Source of the DNA: an uncultured Mycoplasmatota bacterium
Lineage (GTDB): Bacteria; Bacillota_I; Bacilli_A; RF39; UBA660
Direction of reading: 5' to 3'
Assembly: GCA_900551525.1 (NCBI GenBank)
Contig: URWD01000002.1
Span: forward strand, 7,676-71,675
Length of the DNA: 64,000 bases
The number at the start of each line of letters is the position of its first letter. Position 1 is the first letter of the stretch. Positions 25,155-34,010 of this stretch are shown piece after piece. Both the position numbers and the translations under genes were made by a program. The notes beneath the pieces were generated by a model, which was not told the origin of the DNA, ran no database searches, and saw only the letters and a list, made by a program, of their open reading frames with translations.

Positions 25155-25546
25155 AAAAAAGAATAGGTTGGCTTGTTATACCAATAGTATTTATTGTCAT
25201 CGGAGTTTATATATATCTTTTCTTTAATGAAGGTGAAAATATTTATACTCATAGAAATCAAGAATTTACAATGAAAGTTAAAGATTTTGCTAACATAGAG
25301 GATGATATCTATTTAAAATACTCCAAAGTAAGTGACAATAGATGCAAAGGGGAAGATTGTGAAAGAGAAGGAGAAAAACTAGCTAAATTAATAGTTATAC
25401 ATAATCCTTACATTGATACAGTAGAATTAAGTAGTATCAATAATGATGAGATTGAAATTAATAAAACAAAATACAAAATAAAACTGATAAAATATGATAC
25501 TAATAGTGATGAAATTACTTTAAAATTATTATATGAAGAAAAATAA
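25151..25546 (+). CDS. Unknown small membrane-anchored protein in the gltX-cysS cluster
   Basis: 131 residues: one N-terminal membrane helix (about 7-25), then a small beta-rich domain with a CKGEDC pair (about 58-63). The start overlaps the gltX stop by 4 bases and the stop lies 11 bases before cysS, so it is co-translated with two tRNA synthetases. The family is not recognised. With the helix near the N-terminus and Lys/Arg before it, the domain should face outside. Confidence 0.75.
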   Translation: MKKRIGWLVIPIVFIVIGVYIYLFFNEGENIYTHRNQEFTMKVKDFANIEDDIYLKYSKVSDNRCKGEDCEREGEKLAKLIVIHNPYIDTVELSSINNDEIEINKTKYKIKLIKYDTNSDEITLKLLYEEK

Positions 25547-25557
25547 AAGGAGAAAAA

Positions 25558-26946
25558 ATGAAAATATATAATACACTTACAAGAAAAATTGAAGAATTCG
25601 TGCCATGGCAAGAAGGTAAAGTCGGATTATATACATGTGGACCAACAGTATATCATTATGCTCACATAGGAAACATGAGAAATTACATTGGTCATGATAT
25701 TTTAGATAAAACTTTAAGATATCTTGGCTATGATGTTAAACGAGTTATGAACATTACTGATGTTGGTCATTTAACAAGTGACTCAGACTCTGGTGATGAC
25801 AAAATGGTAAGTAGTGCCAAAAAAGAACATAAAACAGTAATGGATATTGCTAGATTTTATACTGATGCATTCTTTAAAGATTTTGAAGATTTAAACAATA
25901 GAGTTCCAGATGTAGTAAGTCCTGCCACAGCTAATATAAATGAATATATTAAAATAATAGAAAGTTTACTTGCTAAAGGTTATGCTTATAAAAGCGGAGG
26001 AAATATATATTTTGATACATCAAAATTAGATGATTACTACAAGCTTACAAACCATAAAGCTGATGAAATGGTTGTTGGAGTTCGTGAAGGTGTTGAAGAA
26101 GATTCTTCTAAGAAAAATCAAAATGATTTTGTTCTTTGGTTTACTAAATCTAAATTTGATGAACAAGATTTAAAATGGGAAAGTCCATGGGGACTAGGAT
26201 ATCCTGGTTGGCATATAGAATGTACTGGTATAAGCATCAAATACTTAGGAGAATACTTAGACATTCATGGTGGTGGAGTAGATAACATATTTCCACATCA
26301 CACAAATGAAATTGCCCAAAGTGAAAGTTATCTTGGACATAAATGGTGTAATTATTGGTTCCACAATGAACATTTAAATGATGAAACTGGCAAAATGAGT
26401 AAAAGTCATGGAGCAATTTTAACGGTTCAAGTACTAAAAGAAAAAGGTTATGATCCACTAAGTTTTAGATATATGTGTCTTTTAAGTCATTATCGTCGTC
26501 AATTAACATTTTCATATAGTTCGCTAGATGGTGCAGAAAATGCATATAAAAAATTACGTAGTAAAACATCAAGTCTAAAATTTGATAATAACATTAATGA
26601 AGAAGATTATAAAACTTGGAAAGACAAATTTGTGTCATGCCTAGAAGATGATTTAAACACAGCAAATGCTATAACAGTTTTACATGATTTACTAAAAAGT
26701 GATGTAAATGAAGGCACAAAATACAAATTAGTTGGTGAATTTGATAGCGTACTAAGCCTAGATTTATTAAAACAAGACATAAAGAAAATTGATAATGAAG
26801 AAGAAATTATCAAAAAAATAAATGAACGTAATGAAGCTAAAAAGAACAAAAATTACGAACTTGCTGATAGTATCAGAGCTGAATTACTTGCAAAAGGAAT
26901 TGTATTAAAAGATACTCGCGAAGGCACAACTTATGAGGCTATATAA
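25558..26946 (+). CDS. cysS: Cysteinyl-tRNA synthetase
   Basis: 462 residues. The zinc ligand and family start are [18 protein letters not shown] (Cys27, HIGN 36-39). The central zinc region WHIECTGIS and the KMSKS motif (279-283) are intact. It attaches Cys to tRNA-Cys in the cytosol. AAAGGAGAA precedes the ATG. The stop shares one base with the next start. Length and motifs are normal. Confidence 0.97.
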   Translation: MKIYNTLTRKIEEFVPWQEGKVGLYTCGPTVYHYAHIGNMRNYIGHDILDKTLRYLGYDVKRVMNITDVGHLTSDSDSGDDKMVSSAKKEHKTVMDIARFYTDAFFKDFEDLNNRVPDVVSPATANINEYIKIIESLLAKGYAYKSGGNIYFDTSKLDDYYKLTNHKADEMVVGVREGVEEDSSKKNQNDFVLWFTKSKFDEQDLKWESPWGLGYPGWHIECTGISIKYLGEYLDIHGGGVDNIFPHHTNEIAQSESYLGHKWCNYWFHNEHLNDETGKMSKSHGAILTVQVLKEKGYDPLSFRYMCLLSHYRRQLTFSYSSLDGAENAYKKLRSKTSSLKFDNNINEEDYKTWKDKFVSCLEDDLNTANAITVLHDLLKSDVNEGTKYKLVGEFDSVLSLDLLKQDIKKIDNEEEIIKKINERNEAKKNKNYELADSIRAELLAKGIVLKDTREGTTYEAI

Positions 26947-28115
26947 TGAAGAAAGTTAGTATTTTTCTTCTAAGCCTCTTTTTCTTTATCTATCCTGTAT
27001 ATGCCGAAGAATTTTCTATTACTGGTGAAAATGTAATTTTATACAACATGAATGATGATAAGGTATTATATAGTAAAAATGCAGATGAAATAGTTGAAAT
27101 AGCTAGTTTAACAAAGATGATGACAGCTTTAGTAACAATCGAAAATACAAGTGATTTAACTAAAGAAATAACTATTACAGAAAAAGATTTCGAAGGCACA
27201 ACAGAGTATTCAAAAGCCGGTTTTAAAGTCGGAGATAAAGTAACATATGAAGATTTACTTTATGGTATTTTACTTCCAAGTGGTGCAGATGCTGTTAACG
27301 CTGCAGTAAATAATACATTAGGTTATGAAAAATTCATAAGTAAAATGAATGAAACAGCCAAAAAAATAGGATTAAATAATACTAAATTTTCAAATCCAAT
27401 TGGCAAAGATGATGAAAATAATTATTCAACAGCAAGTGATATAGCTAAACTTTTAAAATATGCTTTAAAAAATGAAACCTTTAAAAGAGTATTTACAACT
27501 AAAAGTTATAAAACAACAAATGGTTTAAATTTAAAAAGTACAATAAGTAACTATGATAATATTTTACAGACGAATAAAATAGATGGTGCAAAAAGTGGAT
27601 TTACTAAAGAAGCAGGTCGCTGTCTTGCTTCAATAACAAATCTTCATGATGTAAATTATTTACTTGTAGTAATAAAATCAAGTACAGAATATCCATATAA
27701 TGCAGTTAAAGATACAATAAATATTTATAATTATTATGATGAAAATTACAGTTATCAAAGTATTTTAGATGATGATACATTTATTAAAGAAATACCTATC
27801 AAATTAAGTAATAACAAATCATATAAAATAACAGGTTCTGAAAATATATCGTTATATTTAAAAAATGATACTAAAGTAAATTATGTTTACGAAGGTGTAG
27901 ATGAGATATCTTATAAAACTAAAAAAGGTGCAATACTTGGAACAATAAAAATTTATGAAGGCGAAAAATTACTTGAAACAAGTATTGTCTACCTTGAAGA
28001 AAATATTAAATATTATCCATTAGAACTATGTTTAATTATTTTAATAACTTTAATAATATTAATTATATTTATTTTGAAAAATAAGAAAAGAAAAAGAAGG
28101 AGAAGACGTAAATGA
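26946..28115 (+). CDS. D-alanyl-D-alanine carboxypeptidase (PBP5 family)
   Basis: 389 residues: signal peptide to about residue 20, a penicillin-binding S11 peptidase domain, a C-terminal beta domain and a final membrane helix with a KKRKRRRRRK tail. The nucleophile motif is SLTK (S54-K57). The second motif is SGA (near 113-115) in place of the classical SxN, and the third is KSG (GAKSGFT) in place of KTG. It trims the terminal D-Ala of peptidoglycan stem peptides outside the membrane. It is co-translated with cysS (one-base overlap) and overlaps uppS by 4 bases. A second, more canonical homologue lies at 57257. Confidence 0.87.
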   Translation: MKKVSIFLLSLFFFIYPVYAEEFSITGENVILYNMNDDKVLYSKNADEIVEIASLTKMMTALVTIENTSDLTKEITITEKDFEGTTEYSKAGFKVGDKVTYEDLLYGILLPSGADAVNAAVNNTLGYEKFISKMNETAKKIGLNNTKFSNPIGKDDENNYSTASDIAKLLKYALKNETFKRVFTTKSYKTTNGLNLKSTISNYDNILQTNKIDGAKSGFTKEAGRCLASITNLHDVNYLLVVIKSSTEYPYNAVKDTINIYNYYDENYSYQSILDDDTFIKEIPIKLSNNKSYKITGSENISLYLKNDTKVNYVYEGVDEISYKTKKGAILGTIKIYEGEKLLETSIVYLEENIKYYPLELCLIILITLIILIIFILKNKKRKRRRRRK

Positions 28116-28813
28116 CAAAGGTAAATCACATTGGTATTATAGTTGATGGTAATGGCAGATGGGCAAAAGAAAAAGGAAAAAGTAGAAGCGAAGGGCATAA
28201 AGCTGGAGCAGAAACTCTTGAAAAAATAATTTTGTATATAAGTAAAGAAAATATAGCAAATTATTTAAGTTTATACGTTTTTTCAACAGAAAATTTTAGT
28301 AGAAGTCCAGAAGAAGTAAATTATTTAATGGAACTTTTTATGAAATGGTTCAAAAAATGCAAAGAAAAATATAAAGATGCAAATATTAAAGTTTTATTTT
28401 CATCTCAAAAAGAGTTTTTAAAACCAGAAATTGTAAAAGCCATAGATGAACTTGAAGAAGCCACTAAAGATAATACTGGCTTAGTTGTTAACTTTTGCTT
28501 AAGTTATGGAGGCAGACAAGAAATAGTTGATGCTACTAAAAAAATAGCAACAGCTGTTTTAGAAAATAAATTAAATATTAATGATATAAATGAAGAATTA
28601 TTTAAAAAATACTTATATAATGACTTACCAGATGTTGACTTTTTAATTCGCACAAGTGGTGAAAATAGAGTTAGCAACTTTATGCTATGGCAAATATCTT
28701 ATGCTGAAATGTACTTTCCAAAAGTATATTTTCCTGACTTTACTCCAAAATGTTTGGAAGAAGCAATTGAAGAATACGAAAAAAGAGATAGAAGATTTGG
28801 TAATGTAAAATAA
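28112..28813 (+). CDS. uppS: Isoprenyl transferase, undecaprenyl-diphosphate synthase
   Basis: 233 residues with the family start HIGIIVDGNGRWAKEKG (Asp12 and Arg16 of DGNGRW bind the substrate diphosphate), FSTENFSRSPEEV, and the C-terminal RTSGENRVSNFMLWQISYAEMYF. It makes the lipid carrier used for peptidoglycan and other wall polymers. The ATG is inside the last codons of the carboxypeptidase gene, linking lipid-carrier synthesis to wall editing. A terminator follows immediately. It is the last gene of the gltX cluster. Confidence 0.95.
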   Translation: MTKVNHIGIIVDGNGRWAKEKGKSRSEGHKAGAETLEKIILYISKENIANYLSLYVFSTENFSRSPEEVNYLMELFMKWFKKCKEKYKDANIKVLFSSQKEFLKPEIVKAIDELEEATKDNTGLVVNFCLSYGGRQEIVDATKKIATAVLENKLNINDINEELFKKYLYNDLPDVDFLIRTSGENRVSNFMLWQISYAEMYFPKVYFPDFTPKCLEEAIEEYEKRDRRFGNVK

Positions 28814-28814
28814 A

Positions 28815-28845
28815 AAATTGGTGATACAAATTCACCAATTTTTTT
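28815..28845. terminator. Bidirectional terminator between uppS and the unknown minus-strand gene
   Basis: Stem AAATTGGTGA paired with TCACCAATTT (28815-28824, 28832-28841), T run to 28845 on plus. The minus strand also has a T run (As at 28811-28817). Confidence 0.9.
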
Positions 28846-29590
28846 AACCAATTAATTTTAACGCTAGATACATTCCAAATGTAATCGCAGAAGTAATTAT
28901 TAAAATTAAACTTGTATATCCAGCCATTCCCATTCTATCTTTTTTATTAAGCTCATTTAAATAATCTACATTTTTATCAAATTCACTATAACCACCAAAT
29001 TCAGGTTTTGTTCGTGTTAAAGTCATTTCTTTTCCCATTGTATTTGATTGTTGTTGATTCATACTAGTCATCTCATCATTATATGCATTAGAAACCATTT
29101 GATAAGCGTTATAAGCATTTGGATTTGCAAGTCTTCTAGCTTCTTCAATAATTTTCTTAGTAGCCATAAAATCTGTTATAAACATCCTAACACTTTCGTT
29201 TTGATAATATTTATCAAAAAATTGTGCATTTCTAGCATAAATATTTAATTTATCAATATATTGACTAACATATTTTTTTATAGTTTCTTCTTCATCTTCA
29301 GTTATTATAAGTTGATTAAAATATTCCTCAATTTGAGCATTTTTATTCCCAGTTTGATAAAATCCATCTTTAAAATAAATAAAAATATCTTCAGGATTCA
29401 TATTAAAAAATACAGGATCAATTCTACTTAAACCATAACCGGAAAGCTTAACGTAATTTCCTTCATACACCAAACTATCAGTTGGGATATCATAAGAAAA
29501 TTCAGCTAAATTTGGGTATGTTTTTTGATAGTTTCTTAGTATCATATCATTATAGCTCACAACATTTTCATTATTTATAATGTCACTCAT
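28844..29590 (-). CDS. Unknown protein with C-terminal membrane anchor
   Basis: 248 residues: a mostly helical soluble part (about 1-215) with a Tyr/Asn-rich middle, and a hydrophobic segment near the C-terminus (about 222-246). It looks tail-anchored, with the bulk in the cytoplasm. AGGAGTG lies before the ATG. It has its own promoter and ends in a terminator shared with uppS. The family is not recognised, and the neighbours (uppS, ssb) give no functional hint. Confidence 0.75.
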   Translation of the reverse strand: MSDIINNENVVSYNDMILRNYQKTYPNLAEFSYDIPTDSLVYEGNYVKLSGYGLSRIDPVFFNMNPEDIFIYFKDGFYQTGNKNAQIEEYFNQLIITEDEEETIKKYVSQYIDKLNIYARNAQFFDKYYQNESVRMFITDFMATKKIIEEARRLANPNAYNAYQMVSNAYNDEMTSMNQQQSNTMGKEMTLTRTKPEFGGYSEFDKNVDYLNELNKKDRMGMAGYTSLILIITSAITFGMYLALKLIG

Positions 29591-29621
29591 GTTAAATCAA
29601 CACTCCTATTTTCTAGTATTA

Positions 29622-29650
29622 AGTTTATCAAATATTAATAAAAATTACAA
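29622..29650 (-). promoter_or_regulatory. SigA-type promoter of the tail-anchored unknown gene
   Basis: Minus strand: TTGTAA (29645-29650), 17-bp spacer, TAAACT (29622-29627) with a TG extension. Confidence 0.6.
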
Positions 29651-29758
29651 TATCTATTTTTTAATAATTATTAAATTTAATTTAAAAAAAACAAAAAAAT
29701 AGGTAATTTTTAACCAAATTTTATAATTAATCTTATAAAAATTAATAAATTTCTAATT

Positions 29759-29786
29759 TTGAAATAAAAATAAAAAATGATAAAGT
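29759..29786 (+). promoter_or_regulatory. Probable promoter of the ssb gene
   Basis: TTGAAA (29759-29764), 16-bp spacer, TAAAGT (29781-29786) with a TG extension. The rest of 29591-29758 is extremely AT-rich with no ORF. Confidence 0.5.
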
Positions 29787-29809
29787 GGACTTGAAAGGAG
29801 GTAAAATTA

Positions 29810-30187
29810 ATGAATCAAGTAATATTAGTTGGAAGATTATCTCAAGACCCTGAATATGAAATAACGGAAACTGGTAAAAAAAGAACTATAATAAATATTG
29901 CTGTAACTAGAGGTTTTAAAAATTCTGAAGGAAAATATGAAACAGATTTTATCAGATGTGTTCTTTGGAATGGTATGGCATCAGCCACAAAAGATTATTG
30001 CCATACTGGAGATACAATTGGCATCAAAGGTCGTGTACAAAATAGTAGTTATGTAAATGATCAAAATGAAACAAAATATATCACAGAAATAATTGCAGAA
30101 AGAATATCATTTATAGCATCATCAAATAAAAATCGTGGACTTCGTGAAGTTTCAGATGAAGATGATGCAATCATTGAATGTTTCTAA
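29810..30187 (+). CDS. ssb: Single-stranded DNA-binding protein
   Basis: 125 residues with the SSB OB-fold: MNQVILVGRLSQDPEYEIT, TDFIRCVLWNGMA, GDTIGIKGRVQNSSY. The acidic C-terminal tip ends DDAIIECF; the terminal Phe is kept, but the usual DDDIPF is altered. The linker is very short compared with the 160-180 residue SSBs of Bacilli, so this may be a second, smaller SSB such as a competence or accessory form. The neighbouring rpsF and rpsR that flank the main ssb in many Bacillota are absent. AAAGGAGG gives strong translation. Confidence 0.9.
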   Translation: MNQVILVGRLSQDPEYEITETGKKRTIINIAVTRGFKNSEGKYETDFIRCVLWNGMASATKDYCHTGDTIGIKGRVQNSSYVNDQNETKYITEIIAERISFIASSNKNRGLREVSDEDDAIIECF

Positions 30188-30233
30188 CATCTTCTTTTTT
30201 CAAAGGCATATACTTAACTAAGGTGATTTTAAA

Positions 30234-31010
30234 TTGAAACATTTTCGAAATATTGGCATTCTTGCTATTGCAGCCTTTAGTTTTATTTACACAGAAAAAA
30301 TAGCTAATTTAACACTTGAAAATAGTGAAATTTATCAAAAGATTAAGAGTGAAGAAGGAGAGTTTAATGAAGCATTTGTAAATGCAGAAATTACTGATAA
30401 GTATATAACTCCGGGATTAAATGGCAAAGTAGTAAACATCAAAAATAGTTTCTATAACATGAAAGATTTAAATGCCTTCAATTCCTATTATTTAATTTTT
30501 GATACATCTTACCCCGAAGTTACACTTGAAAATAATAAAGATAAAATAGTAAACAAAGGCAATCGTTACAAAAAAAGTGTTTCTTTCATATTAGAATATG
30601 ATAAAGAATTAATAAATTACTTTAAAGAAAATAATATTGAAGCAAGCATACTTGTTACTATGGACAATTTTAATAAAAATGAAAATTTAGAGCAAATCAA
30701 TAATGAGGTAAATAAATATAAAGACTTAGAAGCACTAATAAATAAGTATAGTAATAATACTCATATCTGCTATGTAACAAATAAAAATGAAAAAATATGT
30801 CGTAAAAACCAAAAATACTTGGTAAAAACTGATAAAATATTAAACAATAACACTTTCATAACTCTTAAAAATTCGATTGAATCAGGTGACATATACTATG
30901 TAGAAAAAAATGCAGATGTTAAAAATATTAAGATATTAATTAATAGTATTATTTATAAAGATTTAGACATTATTTCTTTAAGTAGGATGCTAAGTGAAGA
31001 AAGAGATTGA
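30234..31010 (+). CDS. Unknown exported or anchored protein
   Basis: 258 residues starting at TTG 30234, with AAGGTGA seven bases upstream. A weak N-terminal hydrophobic stretch (about 6-18) could be a signal or anchor. The region GLNGKVVNIKNSFYNMKDLNAFN and the following strands recall the N-terminal segment of some Bacillota polysaccharide deacetylases, but the deacetylase catalytic domain is absent; this is an impression from memory only. A CYVTNKNEKIC pair lies near residue 180. The gene ends in TGA. It follows ssb by 46 bases with no terminator seen, so it may be co-transcribed. Confidence 0.65.
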   Translation: MKHFRNIGILAIAAFSFIYTEKIANLTLENSEIYQKIKSEEGEFNEAFVNAEITDKYITPGLNGKVVNIKNSFYNMKDLNAFNSYYLIFDTSYPEVTLENNKDKIVNKGNRYKKSVSFILEYDKELINYFKENNIEASILVTMDNFNKNENLEQINNEVNKYKDLEALINKYSNNTHICYVTNKNEKICRKNQKYLVKTDKILNNNTFITLKNSIESGDIYYVEKNADVKNIKILINSIIYKDLDIISLSRMLSEERD

Positions 31011-31035
31011 TTTAATTTAAGTTTTTTGGTATAAT
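31007..31035 (+). promoter_or_regulatory. SigA-type promoter of the RNase J gene
   Basis: TTGATT (31007-31012, overlapping the previous stop codon), 17-bp spacer, perfect TATAAT (31030-31035) with a TGG extension. Confidence 0.85.
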
Positions 31036-31080
31036 TTATTTACCGAAGAACTTATTTTTTTTAAATGAAGGTGATAATAT

Positions 31081-32715
31081 ATGAGTAAAATAAAGATTTT
31101 TGGTTTGGGAGGACTTTCTGAAAGTGGAAAGAATTCCTATGTAATTGAAGTGGATGACGAAATATATGTTTTTGATGCCGGAATAAAATTTGCTAGTGGA
31201 AATTTACTAGGAATTGATTACATTATGCCTGATTTTAGTTATCTAGTTAAAAATAAAAAAAGAATTAAAGGTTTATTTATAACCCATGGACATCCAGAAA
31301 ATATGGGAGCTGTCCGTGACCTTTTAAAAGATATTCCATCGTTAAAAGTATATGCCACAAAATATACTAAATTTGAACTTATGGAAGATGGCGTAAATGA
31401 AAATAATATTGAATTAATTAAACCACACAAGAAAATTAATTTTGGTAATGTTTCTATATTTCCAATTTCTGTTTCACATTCTGTACCAGATGCAGTTATG
31501 TATGTTGTAAATACTAAAGATGGAGCAATATGTTATACTGGAGATTTCATTATTGACCCAAGTATGCAAGGTGCTTATGATATGGATATAGGTAAAATTG
31601 CCTATATTGGTAAACAAGGAGTATTATGTTTATTATGTGAATCTTCTTTTGCAGAAAAAAATGGTCATACATCTCCGAAACACAGACTTGTAAGCTTTTT
31701 TGAAGATGTCATAAAACATCATGACAAAAGAATTATTTTTTCTGTATTGCCAACACATTTATATACAATATCTGAAATATTTGAAGCTGCAGCAAATTCG
31801 CATCGTAAGATAGTTTTAATGGGAAAAAGACTTCAAAATGTATTAAATTTTGCAAGTAAAGAAGGCTACATGCATTATAATGAAGAATTACTAGGGGATT
31901 TATCAAATATTAATGATGATAATGCCATTCTTTTAGTAATGGATGATAGAACAACGCCTTATGCTAACATGAATAAAATTCTAAACGGCTACGATAAATT
32001 TATTACACTAAAACCAACAGACACAATAGTTTTCGCAGAACCACGTTATGACAGTACTGAAAAAGTTTTAGTAAAACTTCAAAATGAACTTGCTAAATTT
32101 GGCTGCAATATTGAAACTATTGATAAAGAAAAAGAAATACTACATCATGCATCACGTGAAGATTTAATGCTAATGATTAAGCTAATAAATCCGAAATTCT
32201 ATATGCCAGTAAAAGGTGAATATCGTTACATGGTAAATAATGCTAATCTAGCAAGTAACTTAGGAATTCCAGATAGTAACATTTTACTTAAACAAAATGG
32301 AGATGTTGTGACATTTGAAAATGGTAAACTTATAGATAACTTTGCCAGAATTAAAGTAGATGATGTTTTAATAGATGGAACAAGTAATGATGATATTGGG
32401 GATTTAGTTATCAAAGATAGAGAAATGCTTTCGGAAAATGGTATAGTACTAATTAGTGCCACAGTTGACAAGAAAGATAAAGTTCTACTTGTGGGTCCAG
32501 AAGTTACAACCCGTGGATTTATCTATGTTAAAGATTCTGCAGACATGATTAAAGAGATAAAAGTAATATGTGAAGCCATTATTAATAGAAATATAACTCC
32601 AAAATACATTGATTTTAATCAAATAAAAGTTGAAATAAGAGAAGAACTAAGTAGATACTTATATGAACAAACAGAATGTAAACCAATGATAATTGCGGTT
32701 GTTCAAGAAGTATAA
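31081..32715 (+). CDS. RNase J family protein with degenerate metal site (J2-like)
   Basis: 544 residues, about the normal length for RNase J. Beta-lactamase fold start (GLGGLSESGKNSYVIEVDD), beta-CASP region and the C-terminal domain are recognisable. The key metal motif, HxHxDH in active RNase J1, reads HGHPEN (H69, H71, E73, N74), so one Asp and one His are replaced. YTGDF and SHS-type His remain. B. subtilis RNase J2 is likewise poorly active and works as partner of J1, so I infer a J2-like subunit. Such enzymes take part in 5'-end mRNA decay and rRNA processing. AAGGTGA precedes the ATG. No J1 is in this window. Confidence 0.88.
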   Translation: MSKIKIFGLGGLSESGKNSYVIEVDDEIYVFDAGIKFASGNLLGIDYIMPDFSYLVKNKKRIKGLFITHGHPENMGAVRDLLKDIPSLKVYATKYTKFELMEDGVNENNIELIKPHKKINFGNVSIFPISVSHSVPDAVMYVVNTKDGAICYTGDFIIDPSMQGAYDMDIGKIAYIGKQGVLCLLCESSFAEKNGHTSPKHRLVSFFEDVIKHHDKRIIFSVLPTHLYTISEIFEAAANSHRKIVLMGKRLQNVLNFASKEGYMHYNEELLGDLSNINDDNAILLVMDDRTTPYANMNKILNGYDKFITLKPTDTIVFAEPRYDSTEKVLVKLQNELAKFGCNIETIDKEKEILHHASREDLMLMIKLINPKFYMPVKGEYRYMVNNANLASNLGIPDSNILLKQNGDVVTFENGKLIDNFARIKVDDVLIDGTSNDDIGDLVIKDREMLSENGIVLISATVDKKDKVLLVGPEVTTRGFIYVKDSADMIKEIKVICEAIINRNITPKYIDFNQIKVEIREELSRYLYEQTECKPMIIAVVQEV

Positions 32716-32722
32716 TTTATAA

Positions 32723-32753
32723 AAAATCACTCATACTATAAATGGGTGATTTT
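32723..32753 (+). promoter_or_regulatory. Hairpin between RNase J gene and next gene that covers the next ribosome-binding site
   Basis: Stem AAAATCACTCAT/ATGGGTGATTTT (32723-32734, 32742-32753; one G-T pair). It resembles a terminator with a short T run, but its 3' arm contains GGGTGA, the only ribosome-binding site for the ATG at 32757. Folding would hide that site. Confidence 0.65.
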
Positions 32754-32756
32754 TAA

Positions 32757-33173
32757 ATGAATGATGTAGAAGCATTAAATGAACTATATAAAGTAGTTAC
32801 AATGGGAATAATAGGAATTGATGAAGTAAAAGGGCATATCGAGGATAAAGCATTAGCAAAAACTATGAGTGATGCCAAGAAAAAATACATGGTAAATAAA
32901 ATGGATATTACAAACATGTTAAAAGAACTTGGTGAAGAGCCAACAGAAATAAACATAATCATCAAAATGTTTAATGAAATTTATACAGGAATAGAATTAA
33001 TTAAGTGTGATGATGCAAAAATAGCAAAAATGTTAACTGAAGGAACTAATAAAGGCATTATCAAAGTTGAAGAAATACTGAACTCTGAAACTGATAAAAA
33101 AGTAACTGAACTTGCTGAAGAATTATTAGAACTTTTAGAATTTCAAATTAAATCATGGAAATCATATCTTTGA
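32757..33173 (+). CDS. Unknown small all-helical protein
   Basis: 138 residues, predicted entirely helical, resembling a four-helix bundle (LYKVVTMGIIGIDEVKGHIEDKAL, AKKKYMVNKMDITNMLKELG, FNEIYTGIELIKCDD, EELLELLEFQIKSWKSYL). Such DUF2383/DUF1657-like bundles occur in spore-forming Bacillota, but metal-ligand pairs are not clear here and I do not assign a family. The ribosome-binding site lies in the 3' arm of a hairpin. It follows the RNase J gene by 41 bases and ends in TGA. Confidence 0.65.
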   Translation: MNDVEALNELYKVVTMGIIGIDEVKGHIEDKALAKTMSDAKKKYMVNKMDITNMLKELGEEPTEINIIIKMFNEIYTGIELIKCDDAKIAKMLTEGTNKGIIKVEEILNSETDKKVTELAEELLELLEFQIKSWKSYL

Positions 33174-33199
33174 TATTTTTAGTATAAAATTTTAACCTC

Positions 33200-33228
33200 T
33201 TGACAATAATTAAAAAAAGTTATATTAT
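33200..33228 (+). promoter_or_regulatory. SigA-type promoter
   Basis: Perfect TTGACA (33200-33205), 17-bp spacer, TATTAT (33223-33228), driving the coiled-coil membrane protein at 33252. Confidence 0.85.
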
Positions 33229-33251
33229 ATCTAGGCATTCGAGGGGAAATT

Positions 33252-33827
33252 ATGATTAAAAATAATATTGAAGAAAAAAATAGTAAAAGAAAAGAAGAAA
33301 TTGACCAGATAATAGGTAATTTAGAACTTGTCCAAAATGATTTAAAGGTACTATTATTAGAAGAGGATACAAAATTATCAATAGAAAAAGGTAGATTATC
33401 TGAGCTTAGTTCATTATCAACAAAACTCAGAAATAAAAAAGACAGAGGAACAAATGATTTTTTAATGAGCACAACAATTTTTTTATCGATAGTATTAATG
33501 CAAGCTATAACTTCACTTGGAACTTTGTTTTATTTAGTTTTAGTTATCTATTTATTAAAAGTTCCTAAATTCATAAAGTTATACAAAATGATAAAAAATA
33601 AGGATATTGAGAATTTAGAAAATGCTAAAAGTGATATTAAAAATAAAATAGATGAGTCTTTATATTACAAAAGAATGTTAGAACAAAGGATTCGAAAAAC
33701 ACAATATAAAATTGAAGAAATGGCAGTTGAAAAAAGTGTTTTAGATGACATTAATTTTTATTTTGAAAATCAAGAAGAAATTAAATGTGATAGAGAATTT
33801 AATCTTCAAAGAACAAGACAAATGTAA
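33252..33827 (+). CDS. Unknown coiled-coil membrane protein
   Basis: 191 residues: an N-terminal coiled coil (about 5-65), two closely spaced membrane helices (about 74-108), then a second long coiled coil (about 115-175). Both coiled coils should face the cytoplasm, making a hairpin-anchored scaffold. CGAGGGG precedes the ATG. It has its own consensus promoter, followed by about 130 bases of non-coding sequence and a terminator. No family recognised. Confidence 0.75.
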   Translation: MIKNNIEEKNSKRKEEIDQIIGNLELVQNDLKVLLLEEDTKLSIEKGRLSELSSLSTKLRNKKDRGTNDFLMSTTIFLSIVLMQAITSLGTLFYLVLVIYLLKVPKFIKLYKMIKNKDIENLENAKSDIKNKIDESLYYKRMLEQRIRKTQYKIEEMAVEKSVLDDINFYFENQEEIKCDREFNLQRTRQM

Positions 33828-33954
33828 GTTTTTATTTTCATACTTGTTATGGCACAAAAAAGTATTGGAATAGATATATTATCAAATACTTTAAAAAATG
33901 AAGTTGTACCATATTGTTTAAGTAGAAAATTAATAAAATGAGCAAAAAAATATT

Positions 33955-33984
33955 AAAAAAGATAGATTAATCTATCTTTTTTTT
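33955..33984 (+). terminator. Terminator before ackA
   Basis: Palindrome GATAGA-TTAA-TCTATC (33961-33976) flanked by A6 and T8. The next gene's -10 box (TATAAT, 33986-33991) starts one base after the T run. Confidence 0.85.
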
Positions 33985-33985
33985 G

Positions 33986-33991
33986 TATAAT
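33986..33991 (+). promoter_or_regulatory. -10 box of the ackA promoter
   Basis: Perfect TATAAT directly behind the preceding terminator. The 17-bp-spaced -35 position (33963-33968, TAGATT) falls inside the terminator stem and is a weak match. The 5' leader would be only about a dozen bases. Confidence 0.55.
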
Positions 33992-34010
33992 AGAAGAAGA
34001 GGTGAAAGAA

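Noticed and set aside
33849..33941. 30-codon plus-strand frame beginning MAQKSIGIDIL between the coiled-coil gene and ackA
   Set aside because: No ribosome-binding site and no recognisable family; its position before a terminator does not add support. Possibly a remnant.
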